Shown here piece by piece: positions 7,451 through 16,255 of a DNA stretch of 24,395 bases; position 1 is the first letter of the stretch; each line of letters opens with the position of its first letter. The notes beneath the pieces were generated by a model that was not told the origin of the DNA, did no database searches, and was given only the letters and a program-made list of their open reading frames with translations. The translations under genes and the position numbers were made by a program. Source of the stretch: Stramenopiles sp. TOSAG23-6 (lineage: Eukaryota > Sar); assembly GCA_900128565.1 (NCBI GenBank), contig LT636005.1:1-24395 (forward strand), written 5' to 3'.

Positions 7451-8140
7451 ATGAAGATTGTGAACGATACATGTAACCCTTTTAAATGGTTGATCATTGC
7501 GATTGCAGTTATGTTTTTTTTTGTGGGGCTTTTCTTCCTCTTTTTTTTTGTACTAGACACAACCTATTTTGATGACGATTGCCTCGATTACGATACAGTT
7601 GCTCATTGCCATTTTTTTAAGTATGGTTATCTATACTTTTTCGGAGCTGGGATTATTACGCTTCTTATGTTGGGGTGTATTAAAGGGAATCATTACTTTG
7701 CAGATTTCAACGAACAATCAGTCACATTCGCATATGGTGGTGTCTTTACAAATACAACTATTCGAGAAGTTAATTTTCTAGATATTGAGCAACTTGGTTG
7801 GGCTATGCGGCATACAAGTTCCGGGATCAATATTTTAAATCCTCGTAAATCGATTGTTCTAAAAATACGCGGCGAAGTCCATACTTTTCAATTTCCGCCC
7901 TCCGTGTATTTTGTAAGTCTTGCTTTTCTGAATAAGGTATATAATGCACTGTCAGAAAGGTTAGTACAGGGACAAGTAGTGCAGGGACATGTTGTTCAGC
8001 CACAAAGTGTTTCTGATGTTAAACCTGTTATCGTTAATCCTGTAGCTGTTAGAGCTGTTGTTGCTAAAGCTGTTGTTGTTAATCCTGTAACAAAAGCACC
8101 CAAATCTTCAAAAGTAGATTTGAATCAGCCAAACAATTAA
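7451..8140 (+). CDS. Two-pass membrane protein with PH-like domain and Val-rich tail, 229 aa
   Basis: First ATG at 7451, TAA at the end. Two hydrophobic segments span about residues 13-35 (very Phe-rich) and 60-77, separated by an acidic, Cys-containing loop (DDDCLDYD). Residues 85-168 alternate short beta-like stretches and end in a helix (VSLAFLNKVYNALSERL). That layout resembles the small beta-barrel PH-like domains that follow two membrane helices in some membrane proteins; this assignment is weak. The tail (171-229) is low-complexity, rich in Val, Gln and Pro, with repeated VVQ, NPV and AVV. The frame is open upstream of the ATG to about 7331, where it meets TTTCAG, an acceptor-like sequence, so the true protein may be longer. 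Function unknown; probably an internal or plasma membrane protein. Confidence 0.75.
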   Translation: MKIVNDTCNPFKWLIIAIAVMFFFVGLFFLFFFVLDTTYFDDDCLDYDTVAHCHFFKYGYLYFFGAGIITLLMLGCIKGNHYFADFNEQSVTFAYGGVFTNTTIREVNFLDIEQLGWAMRHTSSGINILNPRKSIVLKIRGEVHTFQFPPSVYFVSLAFLNKVYNALSERLVQGQVVQGHVVQPQSVSDVKPVIVNPVAVRAVVAKAVVVNPVTKAPKSSKVDLNQPNN

Positions 8141-8335
8141 CGAGTTACACCATTGTACATTGCTTCACAGAACCAACTCGTGTAATCTGCTATGTTTCTT
8201 ACTAATTAGGAGTTTAAAAAATGCCTGATATAATTTTATAAATTTTATGCTACTAGGACTAGCTAGATAAAAAATCTTTATGTAAACATCACCTGTTTTT
8301 TTTGAAATTAATTTTAATTAATTTTTTTAAAAAAT

Positions 8336-8386
8336 AGAGAGTCAGTGCGAGTGCGCGGCATCCGCGATCCCTCCGTCCCTTTGTTT
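8336..8386. promoter_or_regulatory. GC-rich island upstream of the HAD-like gene
   Basis: A short G+C-rich stretch (GTGCGAGTGCGCGGCATCCG followed by CGATCCCTCCGTCCC) stands out in the AT-rich gap between the membrane protein and the secreted protein, 50-100 bases before the ATG at 8435. It could be a core promoter. The rest of 8141-8434 shows no gene. Mirror at 16010-16060. Confidence 0.3.
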
Positions 8387-8434
8387 TTATAGTTGTTTAA
8401 CGCTTTAAAATAGGTACCCTGTTTATTTCACAAA

Positions 8435-9604
8435 ATGGGTTTTTACGGAGTTTTCTTTTTGATTGCATTTGTGCAATGCACCACTATAGTTTCCTCTTCT
8501 ACCGCTAGGAAAAGGACGAAGAGGACAGCTCCCCTGTGGACCGTTCCACTTGACTATAACTATCCACTTGAGTCCAATCTAGTTACGACTCAACAACTAG
8601 CACCACAAGTCATAACTTCTGAAGCGGGAGAAAGCTCTAGGGAAGCTTTACCGATGTATACACCGGGTAAACCAAGAAAAGGTATATGCTTATTCAGAAT
8701 CGATGGTGTGCTTCATCAGTTAGATTTAGACAAGACGATGACAGCAAAACAAAAGAAAAATGAAAGAGATAGAAACAGAAAAATTGTGGATGAGTGTTTG
8801 AAAAAAGACTTTGCAGTAGGAATTGTTACGGCAGGAGGCAGTTATCGTATCAAAGACCTTATAAGAGAGAGTTGGATGCCTTCAAACTTACTGCAATACT
8901 TGAAACAAACCAACTATGAAACGTTCTCAAACATATCTAACGGTATCTATCCTTCAGATACTATGGCAGGTGACTCGAAGACGCATTACGATGGTCCAAA
9001 AGGTCACGATCTTAAGAGAGATATTTACGTTGAAGATCCAGGTTTTGAAAGATGTTTAAACGAGACCGATATTCCAAAGAGCTTAGACGAAAAAGGTGGA
9101 GGCATTCGATACGGTTGGTTAGAAGCGTATTCGTGTGTTCTAGCCGCAATGAAGCAGAACATTACAGCTCCGGAAAGAGTCATTTTATTTTTCAATACCG
9201 AATCAAAAGATATGCATGAGTATCAACTTTCATATCATCAAGGGGTAGAACATTTTAATAGTTGTTTTTTTGAAAACGGCAAAGGTATCAACACATATTT
9301 TGGTCATTTTATTCCAAGTGAAGTGAAAGCATATTTAGAAAAAGTTGATATTTCAAAAGATGGTGATGATGAACCCAAACTACAACGAGGACCAACACGA
9401 CCAGAAGAACCGGAAGGACCAAGATTGAGGCGTTCCAAACGAAGGAAAAAGGCATCATATAGAGTCTCGCATACAGCCGTTGTGTCTAAGAAATTGATAA
9501 AAAAAACACGTAGTCAAAATTTGCCAACTCAGAAAAGGCGCAGGGAAATCAAAAAAGAAAAGCAAGACGGTTTAAATTTATTACTTGCCCTTTCAGAAAC
9601 ATAG
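8435..9604 (+). CDS. Secreted HAD-like protein with degenerate catalytic motif, 389 aa
   Basis: ATG at 8435, TAG at the end, no intron needed. Residues 1 to about 20 are a signal peptide (hydrophobic GVFFLIAFV), followed at once by the basic cluster ARKRTKR (24-30), a plausible proprotein-convertase site. Sequons N166, N209 and N242 fit passage through the ER. Residues 82-300 resemble a haloacid-dehalogenase fold: motif I reads ICLFRIDGVL (84-93), where the family has DxDG(T/V)L, so the nucleophilic first Asp is Arg88 while D90 is kept. GIVTAGG (129-135) is a plausible motif II with T132. A motif IV candidate VILFFNTESKD (249-259) lacks the usual adjacent acidic pair. The C-terminus (320-375) is strongly basic (RRSKRRKK, QKRRREIKKEK). 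I read it as a secreted, probably non-catalytic HAD relative. The fold call is moderate; secretion is well supported. Confidence 0.85.
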   Translation: MGFYGVFFLIAFVQCTTIVSSSTARKRTKRTAPLWTVPLDYNYPLESNLVTTQQLAPQVITSEAGESSREALPMYTPGKPRKGICLFRIDGVLHQLDLDKTMTAKQKKNERDRNRKIVDECLKKDFAVGIVTAGGSYRIKDLIRESWMPSNLLQYLKQTNYETFSNISNGIYPSDTMAGDSKTHYDGPKGHDLKRDIYVEDPGFERCLNETDIPKSLDEKGGGIRYGWLEAYSCVLAAMKQNITAPERVILFFNTESKDMHEYQLSYHQGVEHFNSCFFENGKGINTYFGHFIPSEVKAYLEKVDISKDGDDEPKLQRGPTRPEEPEGPRLRRSKRRKKASYRVSHTAVVSKKLIKKTRSQNLPTQKRRREIKKEKQDGLNLLLALSET

Positions 9605-9702
9605 ACACATAAAAGAAACACCATTTGACTGTTGTAGATTGAGTCATCTACTGGTGTATAGTATGATGTAATACACTATAATATACTTTATTACAGAGAC
9701 AA

Positions 9703-9708
9703 AATAAA
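9703..9708 (+). promoter_or_regulatory. AATAAA polyadenylation signal, HAD-like gene
   Basis: AATAAA about 100 bases after the TAG at 9604, within the 305-base convergent gap 9605-9909. Nothing else was identified in that gap. Mirror at 14688-14693. Confidence 0.4.
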
Positions 9709-9903
9709 ACGGTAATTGTAAGGGGTTACTACTGTTGTACATGTTGTGAAGATTCATCTACAATACCAACAATCCTGGATGACTATGAGGAATAACACTC
9801 TGCAAATTCAACATTCGTTGGTACGATTCTTTTAAAACCCAATTACTGACTAACTTAGATTCACTGGCGAATGTACCAAGTAGCACAACCTCTGAGTATT
9901 GTC

Positions 9904-9909
9904 TTTATT
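9904..9909 (-). promoter_or_regulatory. AATAAA polyadenylation signal, CFAP300
   Basis: On the minus strand AATAAA begins at the base right after the CFAP300 TGA stop, implying a very short 3' UTR. Mirror at 14487-14492. Confidence 0.4.
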
Positions 9910-11201
9910 TCACCACCATTTAGTAAAAGCATTATACCAAATTGTTACAGTTCTTTTTAGTGGACATATTATGATGTAACAAAAGTTATGTGGGCTTGAG
10001 GTAGGAAATAATTTCACAGGTTTGTCCTCACCCGTACCATCACTAGCATTAGGTTTCTGGTACAATCCTTGAATTGCAAAAGTAAACGATGCTACTTCAA
10101 TTCCTCCAGTACTAGCACTTCGATGTATTGTGAAAATATATTTTATTTTGAAAATTTTGAAAAAAAGTTATAAAAATGTTTTTTTTTTGAAGAATATTCG
10201 ATTAAAAACGAAATAAATTAAAAAAATTCAAATATGAAAAACATACATGTACAGTTAATAGATCCTTATAAAAATGTTTTGTAATTTTTAAAATATTTTC
10301 TGTTTTATCTTCCCATTGGCACATTGCCCCACCCACTGCTAAATGTTTGAATATACGAAATAATAATTCGTTTTTCTCATCTTCAGAAAAAATCCAAAAA
10401 TGTTCAGAATCTTCATCACAAAGCATCGCACGTAATACATCAGAAATTGTAACACCATCGATACAGTATAGTGAAAAATATATACATTTTTTTCTTTTTG
10501 AATAACACAAATCGGTGGATACGGAATTGAAAAAAAAAATTCAATTTTTGAAAAAAAAAATTCAATTTTTGNAAAAAAAAAATTCAATTTTTGGAAACGT
10601 ACACATTTTCCATACATTTGTGTATGTAACCATGAGAACCACCTCGTGTTATCTGCTCGGTTTCGAGACGATCAAAGAAATTCATACTTGTTTTTGTTGT
10701 ATAAATTGTTTCAATATTGACTTTACTAAATGTCTGTTTATGTTGTGATGAATTAGGGTTAGGGTTACCTTTTGTGTCTTTTGTGTCTTTTGGGAATTGA
10801 AAAGAATTTTGAAAAGCTGCTGAATTAAAAACACCAAGTAAGAACTTTTCTATATAGTAGTTATCTGTGGTACAATTCGTTTTCGAAACTTTTGAAACAT
10901 CAAATTTCTCCGAAAAGCTATAGCGTTTGAGTTGCCAAAACGTATCTAAATTCCACTTTTTTAACATGAATAAATTATCCTTGTTTTCAAACGTTGGTAC
11001 TGAATCTCCGATAAAAGTTAAATGAAAGTTACTTGGTTCATTTATTGTATTCACGTTGTCTTTTACACTGTCAGAACTTGTTTTATCGTGTACAAAGTTA
11101 GAACTTGTTTCATCTTTTGCATTTGTTTTTGAGCTTTCAGATTCATCTTTTACTGTTATGGTTTTGTCGTACATATTCATTGTTTTTGTATCTGAAGGCA
11201 T
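9910..11201 (-). CDS. CFAP300: CFAP300 (C11orf70) homologue, three exons, 342 aa
   Basis: Exons 11201-10603, 10463-10247 and 10122-9910. CFAP300 is a conserved ciliary protein needed for assembly of outer and inner dynein arms, probably during cytoplasmic preassembly and transport. Recognised by family-typical segments in order: SMNFFDRLE (172-180), HKCMEN (194-199), TISDVLRAML, a long match through LFRIFKHLAVGGAMCQWED, TKHFYKDLLTV (up to 271) and, in exon 3, GGIEVASFTFAIQG and CYIIICPLKRTVTIWY near the end. The human protein is about 267 residues; the excess here is a charged Ser/Thr/Lys N-terminal extension (1 to about 56) and an insert near 137-160. Exon borders were chosen to restore the family alignment and frame. 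Neither intron is GT-AG in this model. Identity is secure; exact borders are inferred. Confidence 0.85.
10123..10246 (-). other. CFAP300 intron 2 (non-canonical 3' end)
   Basis: 124 bases, starting GTATGTTT and ending CACAATAC plus AT. TACAT borders both ends, so the exact cut is ambiguous by up to five bases. No GT-AG pairing here keeps both the frame and the conserved residues. Mirror 14150-14273. Confidence 0.55.
10464..10602 (-). other. CFAP300 intron 1 (non-canonical ends)
   Basis: 139 bases, starting GTACGTTT and ending CACTATAC plus TG. It contains a three-fold 21-22-bp repeat of CAAAAATTGAA plus a T-run (10530-10593). A GT-AG alternative (donor at the same place, AG 30 bases earlier) keeps frame but inserts ten residues not expected in the family. 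Mirror 13794-13932. Confidence 0.5.
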
Positions 11202-11257
11202 TGCTTTTGCTTTTTTTTGAAAATCGTTGTCAATGTATAAAATAATTGTTGTTATGT

Positions 11258-11284
11258 ATTATTATTATTATTATTATTATTATT
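11258..11284. repeat. (ATT)9 microsatellite
   Basis: Nine perfect ATT units about 60 bases upstream of the CFAP300 start codon. Mirror at 13112-13138 as (AAT)9. Confidence 0.95.
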
Positions 11285-11285
11285 A

Positions 11286-12077
11286 GGAAGAAAAATTGAC
11301 TACTATGGAAACAACAGAGTTTCAACCCAAATAAATACACGATGTAGACCCTCAAGTAGACAGTGTGTTGTTGTTTTTTGGAGGAGGAGCTCAACGTCTT
11401 TTTCCTTTTTCCGGGAAATATTTGCAGTTTGCAACTCACGTGAGACAGCGACGTTTTCGAGATTTCGTGTTTGGTCATTTTGTCAATTCGGGACTTTGGN
11501 TTTTTCGTATTNGTATACAATTTCCTAGTTAAATAGATATAGAGACNAAATACANAACAATGCATTGAATGAGATACATTATTTTTAAGCCACAAATACC
11601 AAACTTTGCAGGTGCGCTTGATCTATATCCAATAGGCGGAATCCCGGCGCATAGCTTCGTAGGTACTCGGGAAAGCTTATTTTTACGCTAATATGCTTCA
11701 AAAATAGAAGGATTTACCGTAGGTAGCAGAAATGGTTCAATTGGAAAATATCATCCACTAAGTGTATATTCGTGGAACTTGTATACAATACAAGGTTATA
11801 TTCTCGTATTATATATATACTGGGGACGCTGTGCAACGCTACAGCATTGTATTCGTTTGATAAAGGACATTTCGAAGGGATTTTCTTATAAAAAGTGGCA
11901 AATTGGCAGTGGTATAAATCGATTGAAAATGGTACTATTTTTGCACTTACTGTCAATGATTATGAAAGTTGAGTATAATCTAAAATTAGATTCACCATTG
12001 ATTGGTAGATATAAAATGACATGCAAACGTAGAGCTTCGTAGGTGGTTGGCAAGTTGCGTTTAAGGGATAATATTGT
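11286..12077. other. Gap-proximal region without a supportable gene
   Basis: Holds four ambiguous bases, a 10-bp palindrome CTCACGTGAG (11435-11444), two copies of AGCTTCGTAGGT (11653-11664, 12033-12044) and a further CGTAGGT (11718-11724). A plus-strand frame is open from about 11688 to a TAG at 12042, but its first internal ATG is late; the opposite strand is also open over part of it. I could not match either to a family. Confidence 0.5.
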
Positions 12078-12318
12078 NNNNNNNNNNNNNNNNNNNNNNN
12101 NNNNNNNNNNNNNNNNNNNNNNNNNNNNNNNNNNNNNNNNNNNNNNNNNNNNNNNNNNNNNNNNNNNNNNNNNNNNNNNNNNNNNNNNNNNNNNNNNNNN
12201 NNNNNNNNNNNNNNNNNNNNNNNNNNNNNNNNNNNNNNNNNNNNNNNNNNNNNNNNNNNNNNNNNNNNNNNNNNNNNNNNNNNNNNNNNNNNNNNNNNNN
12301 NNNNNNNNNNNNNNNNNN
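12078..12318. other. Assembly gap (241 N) at the palindrome centre
   Basis: An unbroken run of N centred on base 12198, the exact midpoint of the window. If the palindrome is real, this gap hides its loop or spacer. If it is a scaffolding artefact, this is where the contig was joined to its own reverse complement. Confidence 0.99.
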
Positions 12319-13110
12319 ACAATATTATCCCTTAAACGCAACTTGCCAACCACCTACGAAGCTCTACGTTTGCATGTCATTTTATATCTACCAATCAATG
12401 GTGAATCTAATTTTAGATTATACTCAACTTTCATAATCATTGACAGTAAGTGCAAAAATAGTACCATTTTCAATCGATTTATACCACTGCCAATTTGCCA
12501 CTTTTTATAAGAAAATCCCTTCGAAATGTCCTTTATCAAACGAATACAATGCTGTAGCGTTGCACAGCGTCCCCAGTATATATATAATACGAGAATATAA
12601 CCTTGTATTGTATACAAGTTCCACGAATATACACTTAGTGGATGATATTTTCCAATTGAACCATTTCTGCTACCTACGGTAAATCCTTCTATTTTTGAAG
12701 CATATTAGCGTAAAAATAAGCTTTCCCGAGTACCTACGAAGCTATGCGCCGGGATTCCGCCTATTGGATATAGATCAAGCGCACCTGCAAAGTTTGGTAT
12801 TTGTGGCTTAAAAATAATGTATCTCATTCAATGCATTGTTNTGTATTTNGTCTCTATATCTATTTAACTAGGAAATTGTATACNAATACGAAAAANCCAA
12901 AGTCCCGAATTGACAAAATGACCAAACACGAAATCTCGAAAACGTCGCTGTCTCACGTGAGTTGCAAACTGCAAATATTTCCCGGAAAAAGGAAAAAGAC
13001 GTTGAGCTCCTCCTCCAAAAAACAACAACACACTGTCTACTTGAGGGTCTACATCGTGTATTTATTTGGGTTGAAACTCTGTTGTTTCCATAGTAGTCAA
13101 TTTTTCTTCC
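12319..13110. other. Gap-proximal region without a supportable gene (mirror copy)
   Basis: Mirror of 11286-12077. A 63-codon frame runs open out of the N gap to a TAA at 12510; it could be the tail of a gene hidden in the gap, or chance. Confidence 0.5.
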
Positions 13111-13111
13111 T

Positions 13112-13138
13112 AATAATAATAATAATAATAATAATAAT
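13112..13138. repeat. (AAT)9 microsatellite (mirror copy)
   Basis: Mirror of 11258-11284, upstream of the plus-strand CFAP300. Confidence 0.95.
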
Positions 13139-13194
13139 ACATAACAACAATTATTTTATACATTGACAACGATTTTCAAAAAAAAGCAAAAGCA

Positions 13195-14486
13195 ATGCCT
13201 TCAGATACAAAAACAATGAATATGTACGACAAAACCATAACAGTAAAAGATGAATCTGAAAGCTCAAAAACAAATGCAAAAGATGAAACAAGTTCTAACT
13301 TTGTACACGATAAAACAAGTTCTGACAGTGTAAAAGACAACGTGAATACAATAAATGAACCAAGTAACTTTCATTTAACTTTTATCGGAGATTCAGTACC
13401 AACGTTTGAAAACAAGGATAATTTATTCATGTTAAAAAAGTGGAATTTAGATACGTTTTGGCAACTCAAACGCTATAGCTTTTCGGAGAAATTTGATGTT
13501 TCAAAAGTTTCGAAAACGAATTGTACCACAGATAACTACTATATAGAAAAGTTCTTACTTGGTGTTTTTAATTCAGCAGCTTTTCAAAATTCTTTTCAAT
13601 TCCCAAAAGACACAAAAGACACAAAAGGTAACCCTAACCCTAATTCATCACAACATAAACAGACATTTAGTAAAGTCAATATTGAAACAATTTATACAAC
13701 AAAAACAAGTATGAATTTCTTTGATCGTCTCGAAACCGAGCAGATAACACGAGGTGGTTCTCATGGTTACATACACAAATGTATGGAAAATGTGTACGTT
13801 TCCAAAAATTGAATTTTTTTTTTNCAAAAATTGAATTTTTTTTTTCAAAAATTGAATTTTTTTTTTCAATTCCGTATCCACCGATTTGTGTTATTCAAAA
13901 AGAAAAAAATGTATATATTTTTCACTATACTGTATCGATGGTGTTACAATTTCTGATGTATTACGTGCGATGCTTTGTGATGAAGATTCTGAACATTTTT
14001 GGATTTTTTCTGAAGATGAGAAAAACGAATTATTATTTCGTATATTCAAACATTTAGCAGTGGGTGGGGCAATGTGCCAATGGGAAGATAAAACAGAAAA
14101 TATTTTAAAAATTACAAAACATTTTTATAAGGATCTATTAACTGTACATGTATGTTTTTCATATTTGAATTTTTTTAATTTATTTCGTTTTTAATCGAAT
14201 ATTCTTCAAAAAAAAAACATTTTTATAACTTTTTTTCAAAATTTTCAAAATAAAATATATTTTCACAATACATCGAAGTGCTAGTACTGGAGGAATTGAA
14301 GTAGCATCGTTTACTTTTGCAATTCAAGGATTGTACCAGAAACCTAATGCTAGTGATGGTACGGGTGAGGACAAACCTGTGAAATTATTTCCTACCTCAA
14401 GCCCACATAACTTTTGTTACATCATAATATGTCCACTAAAAAGAACTGTAACAATTTGGTATAATGCTTTTACTAAATGGTGGTGA
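13195..14486 (+). CDS. CFAP300: CFAP300 homologue, three exons (mirror copy)
   Basis: Exons 13195-13793, 13933-14149 and 14274-14486, total 1029 bases including the TGA. This orientation is easiest to read: exon 1 ends in codon AAT plus GT, exon 2 supplies T (GTT, Val200) and continues ATC GAT GGT; exon 2 ends at CAT (His272) and exon 3 opens with CGA. Confidence 0.85.
13794..13932 (+). other. CFAP300 intron 1 (mirror copy)
   Basis: Mirror of 10464-10602; the three-fold repeat lies at 13803-13866. Confidence 0.5.
14150..14273 (+). other. CFAP300 intron 2 (mirror copy)
   Basis: Mirror of 10123-10246; direct repeats TACAT at 14145-14149 and 14269-14273. Confidence 0.55.
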
Positions 14487-14791
14487 AATAAAGACAATAC
14501 TCAGAGGTTGTGCTACTTGGTACATTCGCCAGTGAATCTAAGTTAGTCAGTAATTGGGTTTTAAAAGAATCGTACCAACGAATGTTGAATTTGCAGAGTG
14601 TTATTCCTCATAGTCATCCAGGATTGTTGGTATTGTAGATGAATCTTCACAACATGTACAACAGTAGTAACCCCTTACAATTACCGTTTTATTTTGTCTC
14701 TGTAATAAAGTATATTATAGTGTATTACATCATACTATACACCAGTAGATGACTCAATCTACAACAGTCAAATGGTGTTTCTTTTATGTGT

Positions 14792-15961
14792 CTATGTTTC
14801 TGAAAGGGCAAGTAATAAATTTAAACCGTCTTGCTTTTCTTTTTTGATTTCCCTGCGCCTTTTCTGAGTTGGCAAATTTTGACTACGTGTTTTTTTTATC
14901 AATTTCTTAGACACAACGGCTGTATGCGAGACTCTATATGATGCCTTTTTCCTTCGTTTGGAACGCCTCAATCTTGGTCCTTCCGGTTCTTCTGGTCGTG
15001 TTGGTCCTCGTTGTAGTTTGGGTTCATCATCACCATCTTTTGAAATATCAACTTTTTCTAAATATGCTTTCACTTCACTTGGAATAAAATGACCAAAATA
15101 TGTGTTGATACCTTTGCCGTTTTCAAAAAAACAACTATTAAAATGTTCTACCCCTTGATGATATGAAAGTTGATACTCATGCATATCTTTTGATTCGGTA
15201 TTGAAAAATAAAATGACTCTTTCCGGAGCTGTAATGTTCTGCTTCATTGCGGCTAGAACACACGAATACGCTTCTAACCAACCGTATCGAATGCCTCCAC
15301 CTTTTTCGTCTAAGCTCTTTGGAATATCGGTCTCGTTTAAACATCTTTCAAAACCTGGATCTTCAACGTAAATATCTCTCTTAAGATCGTGACCTTTTGG
15401 ACCATCGTAATGCGTCTTCGAGTCACCTGCCATAGTATCTGAAGGATAGATACCGTTAGATATGTTTGAGAACGTTTCATAGTTGGTTTGTTTCAAGTAT
15501 TGCAGTAAGTTTGAAGGCATCCAACTCTCTCTTATAAGGTCTTTGATACGATAACTGCCTCCTGCCGTAACAATTCCTACTGCAAAGTCTTTTTTCAAAC
15601 ACTCATCCACAATTTTTCTGTTTCTATCTCTTTCATTTTTCTTTTGTTTTGCTGTCATCGTCTTGTCTAAATCTAACTGATGAAGCACACCATCGATTCT
15701 GAATAAGCATATACCTTTTCTTGGTTTACCCGGTGTATACATCGGTAAAGCTTCCCTAGAGCTTTCTCCCGCTTCAGAAGTTATGACTTGTGGTGCTAGT
15801 TGTTGAGTCGTAACTAGATTGGACTCAAGTGGATAGTTATAGTCAAGTGGAACGGTCCACAGGGGAGCTGTCCTCTTCGTCCTTTTCCTAGCGGTAGAAG
15901 AGGAAACTATAGTGGTGCATTGCACAAATGCAATCAAAAAGAAAACTCCGTAAAAACCCAT
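14792..15961 (-). CDS. Secreted HAD-like protein, 389 aa (mirror copy)
   Basis: Identical to 8435-9604, on the minus strand and convergent with the plus-strand CFAP300 gene ending at 14486. Leader, basic cluster, degenerate motif I and basic tail are all unchanged. Confidence 0.85.
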   Translation of the reverse strand: MGFYGVFFLIAFVQCTTIVSSSTARKRTKRTAPLWTVPLDYNYPLESNLVTTQQLAPQVITSEAGESSREALPMYTPGKPRKGICLFRIDGVLHQLDLDKTMTAKQKKNERDRNRKIVDECLKKDFAVGIVTAGGSYRIKDLIRESWMPSNLLQYLKQTNYETFSNISNGIYPSDTMAGDSKTHYDGPKGHDLKRDIYVEDPGFERCLNETDIPKSLDEKGGGIRYGWLEAYSCVLAAMKQNITAPERVILFFNTESKDMHEYQLSYHQGVEHFNSCFFENGKGINTYFGHFIPSEVKAYLEKVDISKDGDDEPKLQRGPTRPEEPEGPRLRRSKRRKKASYRVSHTAVVSKKLIKKTRSQNLPTQKRRREIKKEKQDGLNLLLALSET

Positions 15962-16255
15962 TTTGTGAAATAAACAGGGTACCTATTTTAAAGCGTTAAA
16001 CAACTATAAAAACAAAGGGACGGAGGGATCGCGGATGCCGCGCACTCGCACTGACTCTCTATTTTTTAAAAAAATTAATTAAAATTAATTTCAAAAAAAA
16101 CAGGTGATGTTTACATAAAGATTTTTTATCTAGCTAGTCCTAGTAGCATAAAATTTATAAAATTATATCAGGCATTTTTTAAACTCCTAATTAGTAAGAA
16201 ACATAGCAGATTACACGAGTTGGTTCTGTGAAGCAATGTACAATGGTGTAACTCG

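Larger units (their letters stand above)
1..12077. repeat. Left arm of a giant perfect inverted repeat
   Basis: Every position x in this arm is complementary to position 24396-x, wherever I compared them (all genes, intergenic repeats and homopolymers). The isolated ambiguous bases at 1968, 10572, 11500, 11512, 11547 and 11555 have partners at 22428, 13824, 12896, 12884, 12849 and 12841. Total identity over 12 kb of intergenic as well as coding DNA means either a very recent or homogenised inverted duplication, or one contig used twice by the assembler. The outermost gene is cut by the window edge, so the palindrome may continue outside. Confidence 0.97.

Noticed and set aside
10123-10246. 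U12-type AT-AC intron for CFAP300 intron 2
   Set aside because: The boundary ambiguity allows AT...AC ends, but neither the U12 donor consensus ATATCCTT nor the branch motif TTCCTTAAC is present.
10753-10777. Telomere-like TTAGGG units in the minus-strand CFAP300 exon 1
   Set aside because: Only about two and a half units, in frame, encoding NPNPN within a polar insert; not a telomere or an interstitial telomeric array.
11286-12077. tRNA or other structured RNA gene near the gap
   Set aside because: I found no convincing T-loop, anticodon arm or paired acceptor stem on either strand.
12801-13166. 121-codon frame running into the AAT repeat
   Set aside because: It contains four ambiguous bases, starts at a non-ATG codon, and its end is an Ile/Asn run from the microsatellite.
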